DNA from: Lingula anatina
Taxonomy: Eukaryota > Brachiopoda > Lingulata > Lingulida > Lingulidae
Length of the DNA: 62,000 bases
Reading direction: 5' to 3'
NCBI RefSeq assembly: GCF_001039355.2
Contig: NW_019773526.1
Location: forward strand, 394,366 to 456,365
The notes under the pieces are model-generated. The model saw only the letters and a list, made by a program, of their open reading frames with translations. It did no database searches and was not told the origin of the DNA. Positions 1 through 11,600 of this stretch are shown in pieces. Every line of letters begins with the position of its first letter. The stretch's first letter is position 1. Position numbers and translations under genes: made by a program.

Positions 1-315
1 ACCCTCTTGTGGTGTACGGCAGATTGCATGTGCGTGCATTTCAATGATTGCAGTGTTTGAAGGGGAATGTGTAGGAGTGGGGGGGGGGGGGATAACGGGG
101 ATGGATATAGGAGAGAGGAAGGGAGATATACAAAAATATCAGTTCGTTACAACAGTCGACCTACCTCACAGGGAACAGATATCCTCAAGTTGTCCCAGAC
201 AGCACGTTGAGTCTAAGAGATTTCTGAAAACTCACCTCAGCATACCTGTGGAGCGGTGTAAGTTGTAGAACCAGTACACGTAGTAGTTGTAGTACAGTGT
301 AGTAGGACTATATGA

Positions 316-346
316 TGTAGTAGTAGTAGTAGTAGTAGTAGTAGTA
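316..346 (+). repeat. TAG trinucleotide microsatellite
   Basis: About ten uninterrupted TAG units. An apparent threonine-rich open frame on the minus strand comes from this repeat. Confidence 0.95.
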
Positions 347-1426
347 AGAGTAGTTGTAGTATAGAAGGCAATAATAATAATTACTGGCAAGGGCTGTATA
401 TCAGTAACACTCACATACACGTGGCTGTGAATACAATACAGTTAAATACAGTTAAACAAACCAAAGGAATCAATGTGCGGATCTCGTTACAGCACGCTTA
501 TTTAATGGTTATATCATACAGCAACAAGGAGACAAATTACCTCTAAATCAGAAAGCTCCATGAAACGCGCCGTGCATCATTTTTCAGACTTTGTTGTAGC
601 ACGTATTAATAAACACAGAGTATATTTACCCCTGGAAATTAACTTAAATTGTGTAAAGGACCGATTTCACACACACACACATACATATACATAAAAATAA
701 ATAAATAAATAAATATAGAAATCACATAATATAACATAAGACCAAAACATTTAGAAATTGCACGCATAATTCCCCGACAAATATAGTTAAATTTTTTCAA
801 ATATCCAATCTTGGGTTACCTTTGTGGTACATGCGATGTCCGTATGGTGTCCTTGCATTACCCATATGCTACTCATGGGGCATCCGTTACTTAACTTCAA
901 GGTCATGTGGGAGAAATGGTACGGCGCCCGTACCGAACGTAAGCATGCTAGTCCATAGACACTTACGGTACAAAAATACGGAAAATTAATTTCTATTTCA
1001 TCGTGCGGCGTCTGTGAAAAATGTAACCTAGGCTTTAGTATAACGTAAATCTTTACACCTAATGCTTTCGTTTATAGCCGTTTTAATCTTTTTTATTATG
1101 GCAGGTGTGATTTTTTGCATTTTTGCCCAGAAATTGACTAGTTTCTGACAATAATGATGATACCCCCCCCACACACACACACATTAACAATCTCCGACAT
1201 ATGTTCTATGATATTTGTGTGAAATTTAATCATCCGTAAAGATGTTCCTGCTCATAACTGAATTAATTTTTTTTTCGATTTTATTTATGTCTCGGATAAA
1301 CCTGTTTTTCCCTCCCTCTCCTTCTCTCATTCGTTTTCTTAATCTTTGTTGCTAACATAAAATATGTTCTCTTTCACCGTGGAGACATTTCAAATGAGCA
1401 ATCTCAGTTAATACGGGAAATGAGCC

Positions 1427-1580
1427 ATAGGCTTCCCTCTACCAAGGCCGCAGTTATTGTGCTGTGGACATATTTTTGCTTTTACAGTACAGAGATTAGC
1501 CATCTATTTAAACAGAGGCGCATCTTTGAATATCTAGTGAAAAATCAATCTATGTCCCTGGTAGAGGGTAGCCAGAGGCT
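1427..1580. repeat. Short element with CCCTCTACCA inverted ends
   Basis: GGCTTCCCTCTACCAAGG at the left is the imperfect complement of CCTGGTAGAGGGTAGCC at the right. The inner 40 bases of the right arm (TAGTGAAAAATCAATCTATG) recur near 59190, so this is part of a dispersed family. Confidence 0.45.
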
Positions 1581-2817
1581 GCGGTGTGTTGATTTTGATG
1601 CTGTCTCAACCATGATTGTGACGGACTCCACAAATATCAACCAATTGTGTTAGTGAAGACATAACGCGAGACGGGGAAAGGGATGAAATGTTTATTAAGA
1701 AATGACCTAATAAATCAATGGAAAGGACAACATGCTATTTTAGCTTAAATTAGATATCGACGAACCTTTAAGCAGAGAAAGTTGGATTAAAAGGAAATAT
1801 GTTGAAATAAAACGGCACTAAAATGATGAGGGGTATGATGATGGTATAAAAGGTTTGGGAGAGTCGGGGAAATTGAGTTTTGAGAGCGCTTGGGTGTTTA
1901 CTGGTGTCTTTTAACTTTAACACACCAGGTTATACAAACTTTTACAACTTTTGTCTCTAAATAAAACCCTGTTCAGATTATCTTTTTAATTTATATAACC
2001 ACCGGATGTTTCAGCTCTATAGTTATTCCTAAAGATGAACTTAAAATATGACGTCTATTGAGAAAGAGCGCCATTTCTAAAATCGCAGCACTGGAAAATA
2101 ACCTGGCAAAGCGTGAACGCTAGGAAAGGAACTAAAATTAAAATAGGTTAAAAATGGAACATAAAGTGCCGACAGAATTTACTTGGAGTCAAAGTTTGTT
2201 ATTTTTGATCTACACAAACTGTCAGCGATTAATTTTCACATCAAGTATGTTTGCCGACTTACACGAAATATTGCACATTTTCATTTATGCACTTGGGCCT
2301 GTTTGCGCGACAACCCAGAATATACACCAGAAAACATAAAACAGAAGCGTAATGAATGAGCCGAATTGCCTAACTGTCCACATAGGCAATGGGCTAAAGA
2401 TAGTACAGATTGCGGCTTGAAGGACAGAATGATAATTTTATTTTATTTTTTAAATTAAAATGAATTTGTTACGAGGTGAGATATTCGAGACTTCACAAAG
2501 AAATCTCAACAATATTTCAAAAATGCTCCAGTAACATAAAAAGTTAAGCTAACGACGTGAGACTGAAATATCGGGGCGCAAAAATTGACTTGTTTTCATT
2601 ATTGTTTAAAACAGGCTGTTAGTATGACTAAGTTGTAAAACAGCCGGTAAAAATCTTGAAACATTGAAAGATTGGAATTGGAATATAATACATTTCTTAA
2701 TTGCCAATTTAATTTTTCTATATCATTTTGTATAGTCAAAGTATTTTATTAAAGCAAACTGCTACATGTACCAACACATTTCTAACCGAGGCGTCACTTT
2801 CTAAAACATAAAAATTA

Positions 2818-3424
2818 TGCCAGGCTGACGCTTGCACGACTTTTGGCCCCGATTTTGTCGTGGCAAGTCGTGCCATTTTGGGGCACGAAGTGGTAGGTTC
2901 CCGCACTGTTCCCGACTAGTTCACGCATAGTTCACGACGAGTTCACGACAAACTAACGAATAGTTTACGAATGCGTGTCCACATTAACACGAACTGGCAC
3001 GACAAGTTCACGCATAGTTTGCGCATAGTTTACGCACTTCCCGCATTGGCACGACTAGTTTGCGCGATTCGGACGGTGTCGTACCGACTTGGGCTGTCAT
3101 ATACATGAGCTGTTCGTGAACTATTCGTGGCAGTTCGTAACAGTCGTGGCAGGGCGCGCACTGCCACGAACTGGCACGCATCCTCCTGCACCGTCCCGAC
3201 GAGTTCACGACGAGTTCACGAACAGTTTGCGCATAGTTCACTACCCGGTCGCGAAATTTTGTCGTGACCAAAATTTTGATCATTTCAAAATTCTCGTCCC
3301 GACATGGCACGCAGTCACGACGGGTTTACGCACACTTCACACCAGTTTACGACTAGTTCGCGCACTGGCACGACTCGAATCGTGCCAATGCGTGCCACAG
3401 AATCGTGCAAGTGTCAGCCTTGCT
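2818..3424. mobile_element. Nonautonomous element with internal decamer repeats
   Basis: Ends are inverted: GCCAGGCTGACGCTTGCACGA at the left and the complement of AAGGCTGACACTTGCACGA at the right. The whole interior is built from degenerate copies of motifs such as GGCACGACTAGTTCGCGC and AGTTCACGACGAG, on both strands. The apparent open frames in this block come from that repetition. No transposase was seen. Confidence 0.7.
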
Positions 3425-3539
3425 TTAGTTGTGTGTGTGTGGGTGTGTGTGTAGGGATGGGGGACGTAAGGCGTGCGCGGGAATCTCCCTCTGGCAATTG
3501 TCAATGTTGACAGGTATGTAATGGTCCGGGAGAATAGAG

Positions 3540-3655
3540 GAAGTTGAGTTACAACAGGGTTAATACCACAGTATTTGACTTCAGAGTCTATCTCAACATG
3601 ATTGTGACGGTGTCCATGAATTTCATCATATTGTGCTAGTGAAGACAACGATAAA
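3540..3655 (+). repeat. Dispersed repeat, second copy of 1585-1660
   Basis: The segment ATCTCAACATGATTGTGACG, followed by a GTGCTAGTGAAGACA stretch, matches the segment at about 1600-1660 with substitutions. Function unknown; it may be the end of a transposable element. Confidence 0.45.
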
Positions 3656-4925
3656 TGATAGAGGGCGCTGATATGATCATTTTCTTATAATTTCTCCGGA
3701 GTATCATAATACTTTTTTTAAAATACTCGAAACTTTTTGTACTGAATACACTTATTTCAAAACTGTCCAAATTTCTTGAATCTCATTTATATGAAAAAAG
3801 AGTACCTTGTTACAGTGATAACTGTACTTGAGGCCCCTGACTTTGAAGCAGTATACCAATTTAACTGTAGTTATAAAGTCGATCAACCAATACAGGGCCC
3901 GTAGAGTAGTAGAAAGTATGCCGTCCACCTTTGGTACTATTGGCACACTTCACGACTTTAGTTTTGGGCCAGTTAGGCCCTGGGGAACAATTTGGGGAAA
4001 CAATTTGGGAATGTCCATTTCACAAGCTAATGAGAAAGAAATTGAAGGCTATAGGCCCTACATGTATTTATATTATATTTTTCTGCTATTTATTTATTAT
4101 TATTTATTTTATGTTTTTGTTTATTTATTAAGTCATTTTTTGGCTAAAATTGGAATGTTATTTATTCTTTATACATATAAAGGGCCACGTTTAGACTAAT
4201 ATTCCATCTTATCTGTTAGCATTCGGTCACTCTATGAGCACTTGAGTATCCCTACTGGGCTAAAAAGAATGAAAAAACAAACAGCAGATGTGGAATAACA
4301 TGTTTTTCCCTATTGTAGTCTGAACAGATCGCAAAATGATCATCAGACTTGTAAATTGATTTTAATGGAATATAGCTAGCATGTGCACGCGACTCGTTTA
4401 ATTAGCTTTGCTTGACTAGGTTGTTTTTAGTAACACCCCAAACTTAATTGCCTGGTCTGCTTTCAGCCCTTCCAAGTGACAATGAGGATTGTACATGCGT
4501 GTAAGTTTGACCAAGGACGCAGGTAGAAGGTCCTAGGGTTGACCAAATATGAAACCATGACGCTGTCTCTGCGGCAGGGACATGGTGGCAACAGAGCAGA
4601 GAGTCTGGTTCATAAAGGGATGATCTGTTGTATAATCTATTGCATGATTGGTTAAATATTAACATAAGAGTATAAGTGATCCATTAAGATATATTAAAAG
4701 GTGGACCTACATGTATCACTGTAAATATGCCACTATCAAAGACAGGCGTTCTGAAGTTAAATTACCTGTTATGTGCAAATTAATATTTATTACAACTTAT
4801 GCGGCAGCATGTACTGGTGTAAATGAACGTGCACAACAAGAGGTCGCTAAACTACAGTAAAATCTTACAAGTGACTTGTATCCAAATAATTTCTATTTAA
4901 AGAGAACAGTGTACAGGATGGGTAG

Positions 4926-5042
4926 TGTGCTAGGAACCGTAGTCCGTTCCCCATTTCTTTGTACAGGTGACATTCGTCCCATATACACTGTACTAACCCC
5001 AATACTTCAACTAACCCTAACGTGTACGAATTATCATATGGG
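4926..5042 (+). repeat. Dispersed repeat, copy 1
   Basis: TGTACAGGTGACATTCGTCC followed by CATATA and CTAACCCTAAC closely matches the segment at 10935-11035. Both copies are on the + strand. Neither encodes a recognisable protein. One copy abuts the GC-rich MITE at 10425-10936. Confidence 0.55.
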
Positions 5043-5668
5043 AAACGGGACGCAGCTTCGTTCAATTATCGATAAACCTCCTTTTATCGGGGACTTCATG
5101 AAAACTTGTGGCCGTCACATGTCAAAAGATTTTGGGGGTGTTTGTGTTGCTATTTATGTTTTGTTAGTCCTGGGGTGGGGGGGGGGAGCTGAGGGGTTGC
5201 TGTTCTGGAAAGCATCACGCTGTAATAACCAGTCGGTGGTTATGCACTTTCTTTAAGTTACTTTTTCACCAATAAGTCAACTGAGACAGGCAGGAAGAGT
5301 TTTCTGTTACATGGTTTATTCAAGCGCCTGAAGACTCAGGTCTCTTCTACCGTATCTATAACTATCTCTAACTCTCTCAGTCTGTAAGTCTATAAGTCTC
5401 TGTGGCTCAGTCACTGCCTTTATACTCTATCTTAATTTGCATTTCAAATTAGCTTTCATAACTGTCATGAAACATGCCATGCCTATGTACATTAACTTAA
5501 TTGTTGATACATTTAAATTAAACCTTGATTTACATTTTAAATGAACTTCTCTTAAACTGCCATGCAACATGTCATGTCTAAGTATATTTGAATAATTAAA
5601 ACGTACAAATATATACATATCTGATGTATGCAAATTTAGAAGACTCAGTTCTAATTAACGGATCACTA

Positions 5669-5780
5669 CAACGCATTGCGATCCAGCGCAAGAGTCTCGA
5701 TTCCATAACCCCCAGGCGAGTATGGGTGAGTTATGGAATCTAGACGCTTTCGCTCGGTCGCAATTGCAATGCGTGATGCT
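5669..5780. repeat. Imperfect long hairpin upstream of the gene
   Basis: ACGCATTGCGATCCAGCGC, then GATTCCATAACCC, pairs with GTTATGGAATC, then GCTCGGTCGCAATTGC and AATGCGT, giving arms of about 40-45 bases around a 25-base loop. It may be a small MITE or a structured RNA. Confidence 0.55.
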
Positions 5781-6180
5781 TTCGAGTTACGGGACCTGTT
5801 CTGTCGAAAAGCGAGAGCCATGTTCATTTAAAAAACTGGTAAAATCCCGACCACAATTCGACAATTCTCTTCATTTGAAGCGACCAGCAATTTGTTTCAT
5901 GGACCAATAAGCGTGCCGTCACTCTTGGGATAATCTTTCCCGGATATATATATTTTAGATAGTTTTTGTTCCATTTGTTAACACATCTTCTCTACTGCCC
6001 ATTTCAATGTGCTACATGTAGTTTGTACATTTATGTGGGTTGATAAAGTAATATGCTTACATGGACTTTATGTGTGTAGTTACTGAAAAAAAAAACAACG
6101 CTTCTAAAGTACAAATATAATTTCTCAATATGTAATATCTAAAGGTTCTTGAGTACTCGTTAAGGAGAATTTCAGTACGA

Positions 6181-6278
6181 ATATCATAGCAATATCATAC
6201 TTCACCTCTGTAATATCATAACAATACACTTCACCTCTGTAATATCATAGCAATAGTACACTCCCTCTGTAATATTAT
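6181..6278 (+). repeat. Three-copy minisatellite of about 36 bases
   Basis: Units share AATATCATAGCAATA, then CTTCACCTCTGTAAT, with small indels. Noncoding. Confidence 0.6.
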
Positions 6279-6403
6279 TGTGTTTTAAGGAGGGTGAACT
6301 GTCTTAAGGGTATTATGTTTAGATTAGTGTTATTAATCAAATCACCGAGTATATGAACCTGCCAAGTTTCCTGGTCTAGACCATTATGTGTAAGTTAATA
6401 CAT

Positions 6404-6758
6404 CACTAAGGGACCGCTCATTATTTGAGTTGGAGGGGGGGGGGATGTAAACCCCCCCCCCCCCCAAAACCAAAAATAGCTGAAAAAAATCCCCGATAAC
6501 ATTCAAAATTTTCGGGATCTCCCTTCCACATTGATTGAATAACTCGGTCACCCCCTCAATAAAACTAGTGAAAAAGTAGTGTGAAATTTATATTTTTCAC
6601 TATGTCTTGTACGGCAAGTCACAAAAATAATTTTTCTCAAGAACCCCTTATCATTTTCAAATTTCGAGACCAGCCAATATTTGCTCGGAAATTTTCAGGC
6701 CCCACATATTCTCCTCCACCTCCCCCCTCTAACTTAAATAATGACCGGTCCCTAAGTG
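6404..6758. mobile_element. MITE with CACTAAGGGACCG inverted ends
   Basis: The left end CACTAAGGGACCGCTCATT and the right end (complement CACTTAGGGACCGGTCATT) are inverted repeats of about 35 bases including a G/C homopolymer run. No coding capacity. The target duplication is not clear, so the superfamily cannot be set. Confidence 0.65.
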
Positions 6759-6894
6759 GCGTTTCAGCCGGTGTCATTCCTTTTCCACCGCTTTCCCACG
6801 CGTTCACACATCTATTGATAACTTTTAACCTTCCTGGTTGAATCTATGCCATGTTATGGGTACGTCGTCATTGGAAACGCAACACAGATGTATA

Positions 6895-7470
6895 CAGGGT
6901 GGTCCATAAAAAACTACCTATTTAGCTTTCCATCTCAAATTTGATGTACATATAATTAAGATATTCCCAACTTTCTTTCGCCAAATTTTTCCATAAATAT
7001 GATTATTTTATCCTTCCACATTCTGCAAAAATTAGAAACCTAAGTAGTCAAATTTCAATTGATAATGTGCTCTATCCACACTCCTCGCTGCTGAATAACG
7101 GCAGCCACACTAACGTTGAAATTTGCATTGGCTTTTGCATTCATGTCAGCCAGACTGTTCCTTACTTTTTCTCGAATGTTGGTCTTCAGAGAGTCTAGAG
7201 TTTGTGGCTTTTAAACAGAAATTCTTTCCTTAAGGTGACCACCAAAGGAGGAAATCTGGGGGGTTGAGATCTGGTGAAGAGGGTGGCCAAGGAAAGTCCG
7301 TGCGGCGTGAGATGATGATGATTGAAATTTGACTACCTTAAAGGTATCAATTTCTGCAGAATTTGCAAGGATAAATGGTCATCCTAATGGAACACTTTGG
7401 TGACATAAAGTTGGAAATATCTTATTTATGTCAAAATTGAGATGGAAAGAAATAATTTTGGACCACTCTG
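6895..7470 (-). mobile_element. Deleted mariner/IS630-type element with long TIRs
   Basis: CAGGGTGGTCC at the left end matches GGACCACTCTG at the right, each next to TA (6893-6894 and 7471-7472), the mariner-class target. Similarity between the ends continues inward for about 150-180 bases. Between them the minus strand reads SLKTNIREKVRNSLADMNA then AAVIQQRGVWIEH, which looks like the C-terminal end of a mariner/IS630-like transposase. The catalytic core is gone. Confidence 0.75.
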
Positions 7471-8279
7471 TAGATAGTGGAGATTGAGACAAACATACTA
7501 CATTAAGCTTCTGTTCTGCGGGATAAATAAATATTAAGTAGGTTTTCTCTCTACATTTGTTTTAGGACCATTGTGAATCTAGCCTGCAATATACATAAAA
7601 AGAAAAATCATACAAACTATATCATTCATATCATTATCGGTATTTGTTGTGTTAAATACATTGTCAGTGGGGCATTGGGGCAAGGCAGTACATGGTGGGT
7701 GTGCGTTCACTTTCATAGAGGGAATTACACTTTTGGCGACGTATCCATAGAGATCAAGTTCTTGTTCAAAGGGTCTGGGGAGGGAGGGGGGACTTTCTTC
7801 TGTGAGCGCAATAGTGTGTCTTTTTGACCTTTTAGAATGGTTGAAATAAGTTCACCGCATCTGACCCTGCATGTACGCACGCGTTTACAAAAAGGGTGGA
7901 TAAAATAATTCATACATAAAGCACAACGAGTAGGATGTTGGTATCTGGTGCATATTTTTTAAATACACATAAAGATCGCTATGGCAAAGTATAAACATTT
8001 GGGTGGAAGAAAAATAACTTAATTGATTGAAAGAAAACCGGTTTTTTTTTCTGAATTAGAAAAAAACAATGCTTGTAATGTTATATTTTAAACTATTGTC
8101 CTGTGGTGTCTCGTTTAAAATTTGATTAAACGTTTTCAGAGCGTCGATCCCTAAGTCAGCCAATGTTTGAACAAGATAGAAATGTTGATCTTCTTACTCT
8201 CCTTGTTGATAAGATATACTTTTCATTGGAAGTATAACGATAAACTAGATGATTAAATAACCTCACTCGAAGGTGAGAC

Positions 8280-8691
8280 ATGGAATCGACCGGAGTTGGA
8301 GGGAAATTCCTCTCCGTCTTTTTCATAATTTTCGGTACTCTTTCGGCGCTTTCAAATGCTTATACTGTCATATATACCTCTCCTACCACGGATCTGACGT
8401 TACGTTTATCAGATCAACCGTTCCACGTCAACAATTCCATCACAGTGCCGCCAGGGGTAACGCTGAATGTAGAACCTGGCGTTACCGTTAAATTCGGCCC
8501 GGCTGTCGGCGTGCGCGTTGAGGGACGGCTTTTGGCAGTGGGACAACCGGACAAACGTATACTTTTCACGGCTGCAGACCCACCCAATGTTGAAAGAGAT
8601 GATGAGCAGCCACCGATTTGGTTCGATGGTGCCCGATGGGCCGGGGACTTCACGGAAAATCATCATGGACGCCTGGAACTTTTATACCAAG
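8280..8691 (+). CDS. bark: Exon 1: signal peptide and beta-helix cap of repeat unit 1
   Basis: The ATG at 8280 opens a hydrophobic leader ([18 protein letters not shown], residues 10-27), a convincing signal peptide, so this start is preferred. About 60 residues follow with the pattern [19 protein letters not shown] then PGVTVKFG and GRLLAVG. The same pattern recurs in exons 5 and 6 and marks the start of each of the three repeat units. The exon ends in phase 1 (donor gtatct) inside the first strand of an SRCR domain, GRLELLYQ. Reading on past the donor gives only a low-complexity Phe-rich tail, which is intronic. Confidence 0.85.
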
Positions 8692-11600
8692 GTATCTGCA
8701 GTGTAGAATGTCTTTGTGTTTTTGAAGAGTTTCTTTTTCTTTTTTCTCTTTTTATTTTTGTAAGTTATCTATTAGAATAAAATGTTGATCATCTGTTACA
8801 ACTCAAGTGTTCATTGTTACGAAATGACGGTACAAAACTCTTACCTCGAAGTTGGGGGAATGAAATCTTATAGAAAAACTGTACATGTACATGTACAGTT
8901 TCCTAAAATAAAATATTTTCTGTGTCTACATTTCCTGCAAGGCAATAAAAATTTCCCAATTCAGACCTTGCAATTACAACAATAATTTCTGCTGCCCAGT
9001 TATTTAGAACTATATATAAAAAAAAAATTGAATTTATGTTATACGTCGGGTACAAGTGCAGGTACTATACGGGTCGAGTAGTGTTTCGTGAGTAGGAGAC
9101 AGCTTATTCCCGTCGAATATTGATATTGACTGGTAAACCACATAAAGAGTACATTTAATCATTATTTGGCTTATTATCGTAGGAGCCTAGGGGGTAGAGG
9201 TCCATGCCAAATTACTACTCCTTCTCACATACTTAAATATATCACTTATAAATGCAAGAGTCCCCCCCCCCATGACCACATACAGGCGTTATTCCAGAAT
9301 CGTTTTGAAATGTTAGCGCTCATCTGAACCGAACCACCTACTAGACTGAATATTCATTTTCCACAAATGTTTGTTAAAGAGAAGGTGTTATTTTCTCCTT
9401 TCAGGTAGTTTTGGCACCGTTTGTCAGAATGGCTGGGGTAGCTCCTACTACTACAACAATAACAACAGAGTTGTTGCCAGGATGTTAGGATATAAAACGT
9501 GTACCAAAGTATATAACAGAGGCAGTGGCACTGGAAGTATTCTTCTGAACAACGTGAGATGCGATGGACATGAGAGCTCTCTATGGGACTGTCCTCACGA
9601 TGGGGTCCGTGTACACAGCTGTTGTGAGTATCTTACTGACCTGTTATCTTTATTCATGTATTTACCACTTTTGAGAACCATGATATTGCAATTGTCTAAT
9701 CTTTTATAAAAGCCTAAGGCCAATGTCAGGGATGTTTCTTTGTTTGGTGAATTTCAGAGTGATCTATCACGAAAAAATTAAACTTAATAATCAGGCGTCT
9801 TTTTTTTCACTGCTAAACACAGAATAGATGAACTCGACATATTTATAGGCGTCTGCTTTTTATTGTGTCTGCAACATGTGAACATTTCTTTTAACCTAGA
9901 TTCTTTGTTTATTTGTCCATTTTATTTTATGTATTGAATGGAATATAATGTAAGTTCAGGTATCAAAACATTATCAGTATTTCTTGTACGTAAGTGATTA
10001 TTGCTTAGTTCTCATTGTGCAGTGTTTGATATGTCCGGAGGAATGATAGGATAAACGATCAAAAAAGCTCTTAATAAAGTATACCCGGTGACGTCTGGTC
10101 ATTTTTCTCATATGACGGCCATATTGAAAAAACCTGTCTCGGAAGTAGCAACCAAGCTAATTTTGCTTCTCTCGGCCTGAAAAATGCATTTCAGAAAAAA
10201 GTTGACAGGAAAAAACATTGCAGGGTAGAGTTCTGGCTACTCGACTATAGGTCTTTGCATGGGTACCAAAATATTAAATTATAATACAGTTATTGTCTGT
10301 CTTTCTGTGGTTAGTAATCTATAGCTAAGAATGGAGATATAGTAATGTCAATTTACAGTTAGAACAATATAGAGGAGCTGAATGTCAGTTTGGACTGCCG
10401 TGACAGGAATGGAAGTCCGTTAAGCACCCCGCACATGGTAAGCAATATTGGCGCGCGCCACTTGTGCTGAGCCAGATGCTCGCGCTCCTCAGCTCCCCGC
10501 AAACGCTGCGCTCTTTGCTCAGCAGAGGTGCCTCCTGGCCTGCCCCTAGCGGACGCACTGTGAACTATGGGATCATGTGTTTAAGGAAACATTACATACT
10601 GTTGTTTTTTCTGGTAGTAATGGAAAATGGTGGTCACGTTAATCAATCAGACTAACTGTAACTGTCTACATTTTTGTTGAGTTCGCTGGGGGCTGCCATT
10701 TTTGTTTGTTTCCGGCTTCCAGCACATGCGAATTGTTGGCATGACGTGAGCAATCGGCGCTTGCACCCCGCACACGCTGAGCCATTTGCCTCAAGAGACC
10801 AAAAATATCAAACACGTGAGATATTTTGCTCAGCCGCGCGAGAGGCAAAAATCTCACCAAAATACCCCCGCAAACGACGAGAAAACGGCGCAGCGCAAGT
10901 GGCGCGCGCCAAATACTCACCGTGTGCGGGCCCCTTTAGGAACCCTAGTCCTCTCCCCGTTATTATGTACAGGTGACATTCGTCCCATATACTTACCCTT
11001 ATACTACGACTAACCCTAACCTGTACTAATCATATGTGACCCCGGATATCCATTCCTTTAGAACCACCATTCCTGCCCCACCGGCTCAGACCAACACAAC
11101 TATCATTATTCATACACAAATCGAATATAGAGCAATGTGAGATTAGCTGTTAATGAAATTCAGGACTGCAACCTGCTTCCTGTCCACCATTCCTTACTCA
11201 TGTAATCTTAATCATTGTTCTGCCTGTCTCTGTTCCTCTTTCTCGGCTCTGTTCGACCCTATGCGTTTAATTGGGGTCGGCCATAATTAGTCAGAGGATC
11301 AGTTAGTCCGAAAATCATCTGTTCTAAATCCACTCGTGGTCCGCTGTTCTGAATGCGCTCTCAGAGACATAACAGCAATAGAGATACTGTATTCAGAGAA
11401 TGCTTCAGTCTCATCTTTGAACAGATGGCTTTCTTCAAACAGATCGCCTTTTGTTCATTTAACAAGTAATAATAATAATAATACATTTCTAAAAACCGCG
11501 CTACACTTGCGTCTCAGCGCTTTTTACACTTACATATAAAAGGTAAAACTAAAAAGGATCAATTAAAAACTAACATAAAAGTATTTAAAACTAAGAGATT

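Larger units (their letters stand above)
1..8279. other. Upstream noncoding region
   Basis: No exon chain with splice signals was found. The region holds microsatellites, several MITE-like elements, a dead mariner and repeats listed separately. Promoter and 5' UTR of the large gene must lie here or at the 3' end of this region, but no TATA box or initiator is distinctive enough to call. Confidence 0.6.

Noticed and set aside
232-420. Thr-rich open frame on the minus strand
   Set aside because: It is the translation of the TAG microsatellite and has no start context or domain.
3008-3648. Overlapping open frames on both strands of about 100-120 codons
   Set aside because: They lie in the decamer-built element; openness comes from the repeated word, and codon use is not protein-like.
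10464-10976. Open frames of 60-100 codons in intron 2
   Set aside because: They fall within the GC-rich MITE-like element and show no conserved features.
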